A stretch of 64,000 nucleotides of DNA from JAJTDS01 sp964202895 (lineage in GTDB: Bacteria > Pseudomonadota > Alphaproteobacteria > Rickettsiales > UBA1997), in contig CAXNJM010000001.1 of assembly GCA_964202895.1 (NCBI GenBank), positions 620,001 to 684,000 of the forward strand. Direction: 5' to 3'. Within the stretch, counting starts at the first letter, position 1. Each line of letters opens with the position of its first letter. A model generated the notes under the pieces. The model was not told the origin of the DNA. It worked only from the letters and a program-made list of their open reading frames with translations, and made no database searches. Both the position numbers and the translations under genes were made by a program. Shown piece after piece: positions 1 to 8,761 of this stretch.

Positions 1-1479
1 ATTTCCCTCTCTTTTTGCCTTCTCTAGCTCAAATTTTGCATTTTCAATTTTAGACTTTAATTCATTTACTAAATTAAGCTTTGATTTTTCAACATTCCAA
101 ACAGTTGTCATTTCAAGAGATTTTTTTTCCAACGAAGTAAGTTCTTGATTTATTTCCTCTAATTTTTTCTTTGCCGAGTCATCATCTTCTCTTTTTAAAC
201 CTGCCACCGCTATTTTTAGCTGAATAATTTTGCGATCAATTTCATCTAATTCGTTAGGCTTTGAATCTATGGCAATTCTAACTGCACTAGAAGCTTCATC
301 AATTAAATCAATTGCCTTGTCTGGTAAAAATCTATCAGTAATATATCTGTCTGACATTACTGCCGAAGCAATCAAGGCAGAATCTTTTATTTTTATTCCA
401 TGATACATTTCATATTTTTCTTTAATTCCCCTTAAAATGGTTATAGTGTCTTCAATGGTTGGTTGATTGGTAAAAATTGGTTGAAATCTACGAGCGAGAG
501 CAACATCTTTTTCAATATATTTACGATATTCATCAAGAGTTGTTGCACCTATGCAATGCAAAGCTCCTCTTGCTAAAGCTGGTTTTAGTAGGTTTGATGC
601 ATCCATCGCTCCTTCGGATTTACCCGCACCGACCAACAAATGCAATTCATCAATAAAAAGTAAGATTTGTTCATTGCTTTCAATGTCTCTTAACACTGAT
701 TTCAGCCTTTCTTCAAACTCTCCACGAAACTTACTGCCCGCAACCAAAGCTCCCAAATCAAGCACCATAAGTTTTTTATTTTTAAGACTTTCTGGAACAT
801 CGTTATTTACAATTCTCTGGGCCAAACCTTCAACAATTGCAGTTTTTCCAACTCCCGGATGCCCTATTAATACGGGATTATTCTTAGTTCTACGAGACAA
901 AACTTGAATTGCCCTTCTTATTTCTTCATCTCTACCAATTACAGGGTCTATCTTTCCCTCTCTTGCCCTTTTTGTTAAATCGTCTGCATATTTTTCGAGA
1001 GCTTGATAATTGCCCTCAGCAGTTGCACTATCAGCTTTTGCATTGCCACGAATTTTTTTAATCGCATCTCTCAAGACTGAAATTGAAATACCGCAACCCT
1101 TAATTATCAAAGCTCCATTATTGTTATCGTCTTCCAAAATAGCCTGAAATAATCTTTCGATGGTAATGAACTGATCGTTATTTTGACTGGCTATTTTTTC
1201 TGCTAATAATAATATTCTTGCGGTTTCTCCAGAAATTGTAACACTGCCAGCTCCAGAAACTTTGGTAATTTTATTAAAGGAGTTTTTTAATTCTGCCTTC
1301 AGTAAAGTAAAATTACCACTACATAAATTAATAATTTTAACTATTAAATCTTCTTCCTCTTCTAGCATTGCTGAGATTAAATGCTCTGGCATAATTTTTT
1401 GATGATCATTTCCTAAAGCTAAAGATTGAGATTTTTGTAGAATATTTTGGGTTTTTTGTGTGTAATTTTCAAAGTTCAT
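1..1479 (-). CDS. clpB: ATP-dependent disaggregase ClpB, N-terminal part (cut by window edge)
   Basis: AAA+ chaperone that, with DnaK, extracts polypeptides from aggregates in the cytoplasm. The reading frame runs leftward from an ATG at 1479 and is still open at base 1, so about 490 residues are present and the C-terminal part is missing. The Clp N-domain (MNFENYTQKTQNIL...) comes first, followed by the first AAA+ domain with Walker A GHPGVGKTA and Walker B IDELH. After it comes a Lys/Glu-rich stretch typical of the ClpB M-domain coiled coil, which separates ClpB from ClpA and ClpC. The gene is divergent from rpsD across a 403-bp gap holding two CTTGAAA boxes on its strand. Identity is very secure. 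Confidence 0.97.
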   Translation of the reverse strand, partial: MNFENYTQKTQNILQKSQSLALGNDHQKIMPEHLISAMLEEEEDLIVKIINLCSGNFTLLKAELKNSFNKITKVSGAGSVTISGETARILLLAEKIASQNNDQFITIERLFQAILEDDNNNGALIIKGCGISISVLRDAIKKIRGNAKADSATAEGNYQALEKYADDLTKRAREGKIDPVIGRDEEIRRAIQVLSRRTKNNPVLIGHPGVGKTAIVEGLAQRIVNNDVPESLKNKKLMVLDLGALVAGSKFRGEFEERLKSVLRDIESNEQILLFIDELHLLVGAGKSEGAMDASNLLKPALARGALHCIGATTLDEYRKYIEKDVALARRFQPIFTNQPTIEDTITILRGIKEKYEMYHGIKIKDSALIASAVMSDRYITDRFLPDKAIDLIDEASSAVRIAIDSKPNELDEIDRKIIQLKIAVAGLKREDDDSAKKKLEEINQELTSLEKKSLEMTTVWNVEKSKLNLVNELKSKIENAKFELEKAKREGN

Positions 1480-1882
1480 GAGAAAGTAAAATAAAAAATT
1501 AAGTAAAAATAGTTATAGAAATTAGCTAATAAATTATTTTGCTTTTTCAAGTTAATTTCTTAAGAAACAAACCTTTTCAAGAAATTTTAATATTATAACA
1601 TACTTTGATTTGCAAATAAATTTCGAAGAAATTCAAAAAATTATCTTAGTTAATATTGACTTCTTAATAAAAACATTTAATTTGAGCGACCTAATATTTA
1701 AATATATTAAACTTTCTTTAAAAAATTAGTTATCAAACATTACTAATATACTAACAATTTTAAAGAAAATTTTATAGGGAAAATTATCAAAACACATAAC
1801 ACTTAAGGTTAAAATAAATGCCCGCAGTGATATGCTATTACTTATATCCTATAAAAAATAGTTAACTCAAAATTAAAGCAAA
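1480..1882. promoter_or_regulatory. Intergenic region between divergent clpB and rpsD, candidate promoters
   Basis: No gene is visible in these 403 bp. On the minus strand two CTTGAAA boxes (1581-1575 and 1551-1545) lie upstream of clpB and match the -35 element of heat-shock (RpoH) promoters; no good matching -10 is visible, so this is suggestive only. A perfect 12-bp palindrome, TTTCTTAAGAAA, lies at 1556-1567. For rpsD, an extended -10-like TGCTATTAC lies at 1833-1841. Both promoter assignments are weak inferences. Confidence 0.3.
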
Positions 1883-2500
1883 ATGTCTAAAAGAATAAAC
1901 GCTAAGAAAAAAATTAGTCGTAAAATTGGTGCTAGCCTTTGGGGTCAAGCAAACGATCCTTTCAATAAAAAAAATTATCGCCCCGGTCAACATGGAGCAG
2001 GCTCTCGTGGCAGAGTTAGTGACTACGGAAACCAATTAAAAGCCAAACAAAAATTAAAATTTTACTACGGAAATATTTCTGAAAAGCAATTTTTTAACAC
2101 CTTTACTCTTGCTAACCGCCTAAAAGGAGATGTCAGCGAAAATTTTATCGGGTTACTTGAAAGCAGGCTTGATGCTGTTGTTTACAGAGCTAATTTTGTA
2201 CCAACCGTTTTTGCCGCTAGACAATTCGTAAATCATAAACATGTCACTGTCAATGGCACGATAGTAAACATACCTTCTTATCGCTTAAAAATTGGTGATA
2301 TTGTTCAAGTTAGAGAAAGATCTCGCAAATTGACAATTGTTATCGAAGCTTTACAAAAAATGGAAAGAGATGTTCCTTCTTACTTACAGCTTGATAAGGA
2401 AAATTTTGTAATAAAAACAATCTCTAAAGCAGAGTTCTCACAAGTTCCTTATGCAGTAGAAATGCAACCAAGCTTAATTACAGAGTTTTACTCACGATAA
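1883..2500 (+). CDS. rpsD: 30S ribosomal protein S4
   Basis: Primary 16S rRNA-binding protein that nucleates assembly of the 30S body. The 205-residue product has the full length of bacterial S4. It opens with the family's MSKRINAKKKISRKIG region and contains the S4 RNA-binding domain (around residues 95-155, LESRLDAVVYRANFVPT then ARQFVNHKHVTVNG). It is a stand-alone gene here, outside the usual ribosomal operon, which is common in alphaproteobacteria. A 403-bp regulatory gap precedes it and an 11-bp perfect hairpin follows it. Nothing is odd in the sequence. Confidence 0.98.
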   Translation: MSKRINAKKKISRKIGASLWGQANDPFNKKNYRPGQHGAGSRGRVSDYGNQLKAKQKLKFYYGNISEKQFFNTFTLANRLKGDVSENFIGLLESRLDAVVYRANFVPTVFAARQFVNHKHVTVNGTIVNIPSYRLKIGDIVQVRERSRKLTIVIEALQKMERDVPSYLQLDKENFVIKTISKAEFSQVPYAVEMQPSLITEFYSR

Positions 2501-2511
2501 TTTAAAACCCG

Positions 2512-2563
2512 CCAACTCTAAATTAAAATTATTTGACTATTAAAAGTTTTATTTTAGAGTTGG
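2512..2563 (+). terminator. Stem-loop downstream of rpsD
   Basis: CCAACTCTAAA at 2512-2522 pairs perfectly with TTTAGAGTTGG at 2553-2563, and A/T-rich bases next to the loop can extend the stem. It starts 11 bp after the rpsD stop. The run of T after the stem is poor (TAGGGAATCTTTATTTA), so it may be an inefficient terminator or a 3'-end stabilising hairpin rather than a classical Rho-independent terminator. Confidence 0.5.
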
Positions 2564-2605
2564 TAGGGAATCTTTATTTATATTAACAACTATATTAACT
2601 TACCC

Positions 2606-2800
2606 ATGAATATTCAACAACTACAAGAACCAAAAAACAAGCAAAAAAAATTACCTCAAAAAGCTCAGAATTTAATAAAAATACTTGACGAATTAAAAGA
2701 ATTCAACAATTCAATTCGCAATAAATTAATGGCAGAAATTAAAGAAAGACAAAAGCTAGATCACATCTCTATAAATATTAATCAACAAACTGGAAATTAA
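2606..2800 (+). CDS. Small hypothetical protein (64 aa)
   Basis: I do not recognise this protein. It is 64 residues, highly charged and Lys/Gln/Asn-rich. A central amphipathic stretch (QNLIKILDELKEFNNSIRNK) looks helical and could be a short coiled coil. There is no signal peptide or membrane segment. It lies between the rpsD hairpin and a small lipoprotein gene. Codon use resembles the neighbours, but the frame is short and has no visible Shine-Dalgarno site, so it may not be translated. Confidence 0.4.
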   Translation: MNIQQLQEPKNKQKKLPQKAQNLIKILDELKEFNNSIRNKLMAEIKERQKLDHISININQQTGN

Positions 2801-3037
2801 TTATCAATTTGTTTAATTAAAATAAACAACAAATTACGGCTATAGATATTTTAAACCCACATCATCAGTAATTTCTAGCCCTTCACCACTTATTTTTTCT
2901 AGAAAAATAAACTCCACTTAAAAATAAACTCTACTTTTTGCAGTAAAAAATAATTTTACCAAAAATAAAAAGATTTGTTGCATTGGAATTGTTGTAAATT
3001 ATATTGCTTTCAGTCTCACAATAAATCTTAAAAAATT

Positions 3038-3343
3038 ATGAAGAAAATTGCATTAATCCTGATTTTAATTTCTCTTAATTCCTGCTTAGGAATGTTACAG
3101 CAAGTTGGCTGTTTTTCACCATCAGAATATGAAAAAAATGAGGCATATCAACTTTTTTATAGTGTTTCAAGCACTAAAAAAGAGCTTTACGGAGATCAAG
3201 GCTATCAGATGTTTGGCTGTCATTACTACCCCGGAGACGATGTCTATTACTACAAAACAATATTTCGTAGCGGATACATACTGGTTAGAGGGCATATGCC
3301 TGTAACATATTTTGAAGAAGGATTTTTAACCAATTCCAATTAA
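3038..3343 (+). CDS. Small predicted lipoprotein (101 aa), function unknown
   Basis: The N-terminus MKKIALILILISLNSC is a short lipoprotein signal peptide with a lipobox-like LNSC, so Cys16 is the predicted lipidated residue. The mature part is about 85 residues and rich in Tyr, with a central CHYYPGDDVYYYK segment. I recognise no family. Its stop codon overlaps the start of the next gene (TAATG, sharing base 3343), which implies translational coupling to the G1P-dehydrogenase-like gene and membership in the operon that continues into trpC and ubiG. Confidence 0.6.
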   Translation: MKKIALILILISLNSCLGMLQQVGCFSPSEYEKNEAYQLFYSVSSTKKELYGDQGYQMFGCHYYPGDDVYYYKTIFRSGYILVRGHMPVTYFEEGFLTNSN

Positions 3344-4566
3344 TGAAAAACACTTCAACGGCCCATAGTTTTAATGATATTAAAATTGAATATAATAGCC
3401 TTGCAAATCTTAAAAAATGGCTCAATCAAAATTACCCCGAATATAAAAACATCACTCTAATTAGCGACGAAAATATAATTAAATCCACCATAAATATTTT
3501 TGCCGATGACCTATTTTCAACTTTTAATAACAAAATAATTATCCATGAAGCACGAGATGATATTAAAGTTGCTCATCGTATTATTAATGACATTAAACAA
3601 AATGGCCACTGCGACCTAATAATTGCAATTGGCAGTGGCACTATTAACGATTTAACTAAATTTGTTGCCAAAGAAATTAATCTTCCTTACATAATTTGCC
3701 CATCCGCAACATCGATGAATGGCTATTTATCAGCAAATAGCTCTTTAACTGTTAATAATCACAAACAAAGCATTGCAACAAAACAAGCAATCGCAGTTTT
3801 TATAGATAGTAATTTAATCAAAGAGGCTCCGCAAGAGTTAAATAAGGCAGGAATAGCAGATCTATTAGCTTTTTACAGCTGTTATTTTGACTGGCTATTA
3901 TCTCATTTGTTATTTAATACCAATTTTTGTCAATCAGCAATTGATTTTACAAGCACCGATGCCGATAATCTAAGAAAAAATTTTAAAAATTTTAATCTAA
4001 AGGAAGATAATTTTATTAATCACCTTATGGCAATGCTACTAAGATCTGGTCAAGCAATGACTATTGCGAAAGGCTCTTATCCAGCGAGTCAATCAGAGCA
4101 TCTTATTGCTCACAGCTTACAAATGAAATATGGCAATATTTTTAAAAATATATATCACGGCAGACAAATAGCTAGCACGATTTTTACCTCCTTAGAATTG
4201 CAAGAAAAAATCATCAATAGTGAAGAGATTTTAGAATTAAAAGATACAGCCTTCAATTATCATCAAATAGCAAATTTCTTTGATGCAGAGGTTGTAAATC
4301 AATGCCAGCATGAATATGAATTAAAAATAAATATTTTACAAAAAAATGATATTTTCAATCAAATTACCAAAGAAAAATGGCTTGCAATCAAGCAAAAATT
4401 AAGTAAAATTTATCTACCAATTTCTGAATTAATAGCTATATTTCATCACTTTGAAATTGATTACAATCTTGATTATTTCAATATATCAAATTCGCAATAT
4501 CAAGAGGTGGTTGATATATCAAGGTTTATTCGCAATAGGATTACCTGCTTAGATTTTAAAATTTAA
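3343..4566 (+). CDS. sn-glycerol-1-phosphate dehydrogenase-like enzyme (EgsA/AraM family)
   Basis: Iron-containing alcohol dehydrogenase superfamily, glycerol-1-phosphate dehydrogenase branch. Family members reduce dihydroxyacetone phosphate to sn-glycerol-1-phosphate with NAD(P)H. Visible landmarks are the nucleotide-binding GSGTINDLTKF (around residue 99), then PSATSMNGYLSANS, equivalent to the PTAPSMDGY motif. Later come SEHLIAHSLQMK and IYHGRQIA, which carry candidate metal-binding histidines. The product is 407 residues, close to family length. It overlaps the upstream lipoprotein gene by 1 bp and precedes trpC by 3 bp, so it is in an operon. Substrate is inferred from motif similarity only; a related polyol-phosphate dehydrogenase is possible. 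Confidence 0.78.
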   Translation: MKNTSTAHSFNDIKIEYNSLANLKKWLNQNYPEYKNITLISDENIIKSTINIFADDLFSTFNNKIIIHEARDDIKVAHRIINDIKQNGHCDLIIAIGSGTINDLTKFVAKEINLPYIICPSATSMNGYLSANSSLTVNNHKQSIATKQAIAVFIDSNLIKEAPQELNKAGIADLLAFYSCYFDWLLSHLLFNTNFCQSAIDFTSTDADNLRKNFKNFNLKEDNFINHLMAMLLRSGQAMTIAKGSYPASQSEHLIAHSLQMKYGNIFKNIYHGRQIASTIFTSLELQEKIINSEEILELKDTAFNYHQIANFFDAEVVNQCQHEYELKINILQKNDIFNQITKEKWLAIKQKLSKIYLPISELIAIFHHFEIDYNLDYFNISNSQYQEVVDISRFIRNRITCLDFKI

Positions 4567-4569
4567 AAT

Positions 4570-5364
4570 ATGACTAACATTCTTGAAAAAATCTATCACG
4601 ATAAAATTATTGAAGTGCGAGAAAGAAAGAAACATCTATCTCTTGAAAATATTTGCAAAAATATTAAATGTCAAAATTTTACTCCGAACCGCTTTTTTAA
4701 TGCCCTGAAGGCAAAAAAAGAAGCAAACCAAACTGCTTTAATTTGTGAATTAAAAAAAGCATCGCCATCGAAAGGAATAATTCGTCACAATTTTAATCAC
4801 CTAGAAATTGCTAAGATTTATCAAGATAATGGTGCCACTTGCCTCTCCATACTCACCGATGAAAAATATTTTTTAGGAAGCGATAAATATTTGCGAGAAG
4901 TTAGAGAAAACTACAATATACCAATATTAAGAAAAGATTTCATTATTAGTAAATATCAAATATATGAAGCAAAAATGCTTGGTGCAGATGCTATTTTGTT
5001 GATTGTAGCAATGCTAGATGATAAAAAACTTGCAGAATTAGAGCAAATAGCCCTTGATTGCGGTTTATCGGTTTTAATTGAAATTCATAATCAAGAAGAG
5101 TTGGAAAGGGCTTTAAAATTAAAGAGCAAACTTATTGGAGTCAATAATCGCAACCTTAAAACCATGCAAGTTGATATTGAAAATTCAATAAAATTACTAC
5201 CGCAAATTCCAACCGATTATCTTGTGGTTAGCGAAAGCGGAATCAACGATATCAACACCATAAAGCATTTAAAAAACCTTGGCATTAACTGTTTTTTAAT
5301 TGGCGAATATTTTATGCAACAACAAGATTTCGCCAATATAGTCGCTCAATTTAGTAAAATTTAA
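4570..5364 (+). CDS. trpC: Indole-3-glycerol phosphate synthase
   Basis: Catalyses ring closure of CdRP to indole-3-glycerol phosphate, the fourth step of tryptophan synthesis. It is a single (beta/alpha)8 barrel of 264 residues. Diagnostic segments are CELKKASPSKG (catalytic Lys on strand 1), LSILTDEKYFLGS, ILRKDFIIS (catalytic Lys), LIEIHNQEEL, GVNNRNLKT and SESGIN. The final phosphate-binding loop reads LIGEYFM where LVGESLM is usual. No other trp gene lies in the window. It sits 3 bp after the G1P-dehydrogenase-like gene and 3 bp before ubiG. Confidence 0.95.
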   Translation: MTNILEKIYHDKIIEVRERKKHLSLENICKNIKCQNFTPNRFFNALKAKKEANQTALICELKKASPSKGIIRHNFNHLEIAKIYQDNGATCLSILTDEKYFLGSDKYLREVRENYNIPILRKDFIISKYQIYEAKMLGADAILLIVAMLDDKKLAELEQIALDCGLSVLIEIHNQEELERALKLKSKLIGVNNRNLKTMQVDIENSIKLLPQIPTDYLVVSESGINDINTIKHLKNLGINCFLIGEYFMQQQDFANIVAQFSKI

Positions 5365-5367
5365 ATT

Positions 5368-6153
5368 ATGAACAATCATTATAATCAAGAAAAATCAACC
5401 ATTGACCCAATTGAAATTGAGAAATTTAGTAAAATTGCCGATGAATGGTGGGATAAAAACGGCAAATTTAAGCCTTTGCATCTTTTTAATCCAGCCAGAA
5501 TAAATTATATTAAAAATTATTTACAAAAATATTTTAATCTTCAAAGCAACACGAATTCTGAAAAAATATTTACCAATTATCGCGATAATCAAGCCTTAAA
5601 AATTATCGACATTGGTTGCGGAGGAGGCTTAGTTGCAGAACCTCTCGCCCTAATGGGGGCAGAAATAACCGCAATTGATGCTAGCGATAAAAATATTGCG
5701 GTTGCAAAAATTCATAGCGAAAAAACAGGAGTTGAGATCAATTATTTAAAGGCTTCAAGCGAAGAATATTTAAAGCAATTTCCACAACAAAAATTTAATG
5801 TTGTTTTAGCATTAGAAGTAATTGAACATGTTGCTAATATTGAAAAATTAATTAGCGATTGCGCAACCCTAGGAGAATCTGGGTCGCTGATATTCATTGC
5901 AACGATTAATCGCAATATAAAATCATTATTAACCGCTAAATTTATTGCTGAATATGTGTTAAGATGGCTACCAATTGGCACCCACGATTGGCAGAAATTT
6001 CTTAAACCTTCGGAAATCAATGAAATTGCCAATAACTATCAATTAGAATTAAAAGAAATTTGTGGATTTGAATATTCCATTATAAAAAATCAATGGCAAC
6101 AAAACTATAAAAATATTGATGTTAATTATATAATGGTTTTTGAGAAAAAATAA
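5368..6153 (+). CDS. ubiG: Ubiquinone biosynthesis O-methyltransferase UbiG
   Basis: SAM-dependent enzyme that performs both O-methylations in ubiquinone synthesis. The N-terminal IEKFSKIADEWWDKNGKFKPLHLFNPARINYI is the UbiG signature, and the SAM-binding motif is DIGCGGGLVAEPLALMGAEI. ALEVIEHV and IFIATINRN follow in the expected order. A short extra segment (about residues 52-72, LQSNTNSEKIFTNYRDNQA) lies between the N-terminus and the SAM motif. It is the last gene of the lipoprotein/G1PDH/trpC/ubiG run; 123 bp separate it from aspS. Confidence 0.96.
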   Translation: MNNHYNQEKSTIDPIEIEKFSKIADEWWDKNGKFKPLHLFNPARINYIKNYLQKYFNLQSNTNSEKIFTNYRDNQALKIIDIGCGGGLVAEPLALMGAEITAIDASDKNIAVAKIHSEKTGVEINYLKASSEEYLKQFPQQKFNVVLALEVIEHVANIEKLISDCATLGESGSLIFIATINRNIKSLLTAKFIAEYVLRWLPIGTHDWQKFLKPSEINEIANNYQLELKEICGFEYSIIKNQWQQNYKNIDVNYIMVFEKK

Positions 6154-6276
6154 TAACTCAATTTAAAGCGATTATTTTTTAATAATATTTATTGATTTTT
6201 AGGCTTTTATTAATATCATCAACAGCCTTAAGCTAAATTAAATCTGATAAAATCAACAAAATAATTAATCAATCTT

Positions 6277-8055
6277 ATGCATCAATATCGCACCCATAAT
6301 TGCTCAGAACTTACAGAAAACAATATAAATAGCAAAGTTAAACTTTCTGGCTGGGTTAATTCTAAAAGAGATCACGGAAGCCTTATATTCATTGATTTAA
6401 GAGACCATTACGGTATTACTCAATTAGTAATTGATCAACAAAAAAATAATTTAGATCTTGAACAAATAGCGAAAATTAAACTAGAATCAGTAATTACAAT
6501 TGTTGGCACGGTTATTTTAAGAAACCAAGAAGCAATCAACAAAAACATTCCTACTGGTAAAATTGAAGTTTCAGTCGAGGAACTGCTTATTGAATCTCTT
6601 GCTGAGCAAATTCCTTTTCAAATCAACGATGAAGAATCTTACCCTGAAGAATTAAGGCTAAAATTCCGTTTTCTTGACCTCAGAAGACAAAAAACTCATC
6701 GCAACATAATTTTAAGAAGCCAAGTAATATCGGCAATTAGAGCGGAAATGACAGCAAAAAACTTTTTGGAAATTCAAACCCCAATTCTTACCGCTTCATC
6801 GCCAGAAGGAGCCAGAGATTACTTAGTTCCAAGCCGTTTACATCAAGGCAAATTCTATGCCCTACCCCAAGCCCCACAACAATTTAAACAATTATTGATG
6901 GTTTCGGGCTTTGACCGCTATTTTCAAATTGCACCTTGTTTCCGCGATGAAGATCTTCGCTCCGATCGCTCTCCTGAGTTTTATCAGCTAGATATTGAAA
7001 TGTCTTTTGTTACCCAAGCAGATATTTTCGCCACCATTGAACCAGTAATTATCAATATTTTTAAGCAATTTGGTTGCAAAAAAATTAATGATACTGAAGT
7101 GCCTCACATTCCTTACCAAGAAGCGATGCTAAAATATGGTAGTGATAAACCAGATCTTAGAAATCCAATAATTATAAGTGATGCCACCAATATTTTTAAA
7201 AATTCAGAATTTTCTATTTTTAGCAAAGCAATTGAGAGCGGAGCCCTAATTAGAGCTATTCCTGCCCCAAAAACCGCCAATCAAACTCGTTCATTTTTTG
7301 ATAAAATGATAGAATTTGCCCAAGGCAATGGTGCCAAAGGTTTAGCTTATATAATTTTTGATGAAAATAATCAAGCCAAGGGTCCGATAGCTAAATTTCT
7401 GAGCCCAGAAAAGCTAAAAGAATTACAGCAAACTGCAAACTTAAATTCTGGAGATGCAGTTTTCTTTTCTTGTGGAAAGATTAACGAAGCCTCAAAAATT
7501 GCTGGCTTAGTAAGAAATAAAATCGCCCAAGAACTTAATTTAATTGATAATAATATTTATAAATTTTGCTGGATAGTTGATTTTCCAATGTATGAAATGA
7601 ATGAAGAAACTCAAAAAATTGATTTTTCTCATAATCCATTTTCTATGCCTCAAGGAGGAATTGAGGCCCTCAATTCTCAAAACCCTCTTGATATTAAAGC
7701 ATTTCAATATGATATAGTCTGCAACGGAGTTGAGCTTTGTTCAGGAGCAATCAGAAATCACAAGCCAGAAACTATGTATCGTGCTTTTGAAATTGCCGGA
7801 TATAATGCCGAGGTCGTAGAAAAACAATTTGGAGCAATGATAAATGCCTTTAAATATGGAGCCCCTCCTCATGGTGGGCTTGCCCCCGGAATTGACCGCA
7901 TTATTATGTTATTAGCCGATGAGCCAAATATCCGCGAAGTAATACCATTTCCTATGAATGGCAAGGCACAAGATTTAATGATGAATTCTCCTGCGGAAGT
8001 TTCCCCGAAACAACTTAGAGAGCTTCATATTGAGCTTAAGAAAACTAATAAATAA
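6277..8055 (+). CDS. aspS: Aspartate--tRNA ligase (bacterial type)
   Basis: Class II aminoacyl-tRNA synthetase that charges tRNA-Asp. The 592 residues include the N-terminal OB-fold anticodon-binding domain (VKLSGWVNSKRDHGSLIFIDLRD) and catalytic motif 2 (CFRDEDLRSDRSPEF). A bacterial GAD insertion follows (about residues 280-420), then motif 3 (GLAPGIDRIIMLL). The GAD insertion distinguishes it from archaeal/eukaryotic AspRS. Many alphaproteobacterial enzymes also charge tRNA-Asn when AsnRS is absent; this cannot be decided here. It converges with the restriction-modification operon, with only 40 bp between stops. Confidence 0.97.
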   Translation: MHQYRTHNCSELTENNINSKVKLSGWVNSKRDHGSLIFIDLRDHYGITQLVIDQQKNNLDLEQIAKIKLESVITIVGTVILRNQEAINKNIPTGKIEVSVEELLIESLAEQIPFQINDEESYPEELRLKFRFLDLRRQKTHRNIILRSQVISAIRAEMTAKNFLEIQTPILTASSPEGARDYLVPSRLHQGKFYALPQAPQQFKQLLMVSGFDRYFQIAPCFRDEDLRSDRSPEFYQLDIEMSFVTQADIFATIEPVIINIFKQFGCKKINDTEVPHIPYQEAMLKYGSDKPDLRNPIIISDATNIFKNSEFSIFSKAIESGALIRAIPAPKTANQTRSFFDKMIEFAQGNGAKGLAYIIFDENNQAKGPIAKFLSPEKLKELQQTANLNSGDAVFFSCGKINEASKIAGLVRNKIAQELNLIDNNIYKFCWIVDFPMYEMNEETQKIDFSHNPFSMPQGGIEALNSQNPLDIKAFQYDIVCNGVELCSGAIRNHKPETMYRAFEIAGYNAEVVEKQFGAMINAFKYGAPPHGGLAPGIDRIIMLLADEPNIREVIPFPMNGKAQDLMMNSPAEVSPKQLRELHIELKKTNK

Positions 8056-8095
8056 GATTCAAAAGCTAAAAAGTTTAAATAAAATATTATATTAT

Positions 8096-8761
8096 CTATC
8101 TCGATATAATATTTTTTAACAGCTCTACCAATTCATTGATATTCAAAACAAAAGAAGTTTTGTTGTCAGTTAATCTTTGTAGTCTTTTTATTTTGCTTTC
8201 ATCACCAGTTTTTGAATCTTTTTGCAAATAATAATTTCCATCGCAAATTGCTAAAAATATTGTATTTTTTTCATTGCAATCTCTTGAATGGTTTAAAAAA
8301 TCTTGAATATCCTTATATTGATTATCTTGAGCTCCGCCATTCATTTCTGTATATTTATGAGAAGCATAAAAGATGAAATCTTTACAATTCCACATAAAAT
8401 CAATTGACTTAATATCTTTGGATTGTTTTTTTAACAGATCTCCGCTCAAAATCTTACCATTTGTTAGATAAATTGCATCTTTGCCACCAGCTGGGAGAAC
8501 TTTAAAATTTTCAACAATGTCTAAAGACTGTATGTATTCCGAGGCAAGATTTTGATATAAATTTTGCTTAGATGGATCTTTTGCAAAAACACATCTAAAA
8601 ACCTCATCATTTCTAATTTTTTCTTTTATTTCATCAAAAGAATAGTTAAATTTATTCGCCCAATTAGAAATTTTTAATTTCATATCTTTTGTTTCAATTT
8701 CATTAAGAACATTTTTTAAATTCTCTTTAATCTGAAATTTATATCTATCTTTATAATTCAT
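8096..8761 (-). CDS. Probable type II restriction endonuclease
   Basis: The 221-residue protein is encoded directly downstream of, and overlapping by 4 bp (ATGA), a DNA adenine methyltransferase gene. That is the standard layout of a type II restriction-modification operon. The core has KSIDFMWNCKDFIFYASHKYTEMNGGAQDNQY, where an acidic residue, a second acidic residue and the GGAQDNQ stretch resemble divergent PD-(D/E)xK nucleases that recognise short sites. A helical N-terminal region of about 80 residues precedes it. I cannot name the recognition sequence. The nuclease assignment rests mainly on context, so confidence is moderate. Confidence 0.7.
   Translation of the reverse strand: MNYKDRYKFQIKENLKNVLNEIETKDMKLKISNWANKFNYSFDEIKEKIRNDEVFRCVFAKDPSKQNLYQNLASEYIQSLDIVENFKVLPAGGKDAIYLTNGKILSGDLLKKQSKDIKSIDFMWNCKDFIFYASHKYTEMNGGAQDNQYKDIQDFLNHSRDCNEKNTIFLAICDGNYYLQKDSKTGDESKIKRLQRLTDNKTSFVLNINELVELLKNIISR

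Noticed and set aside
551..907. Plus-strand 118-codon frame opposite clpB.
   Set aside because: Antisense shadow of the ClpB AAA+ domain coding region.
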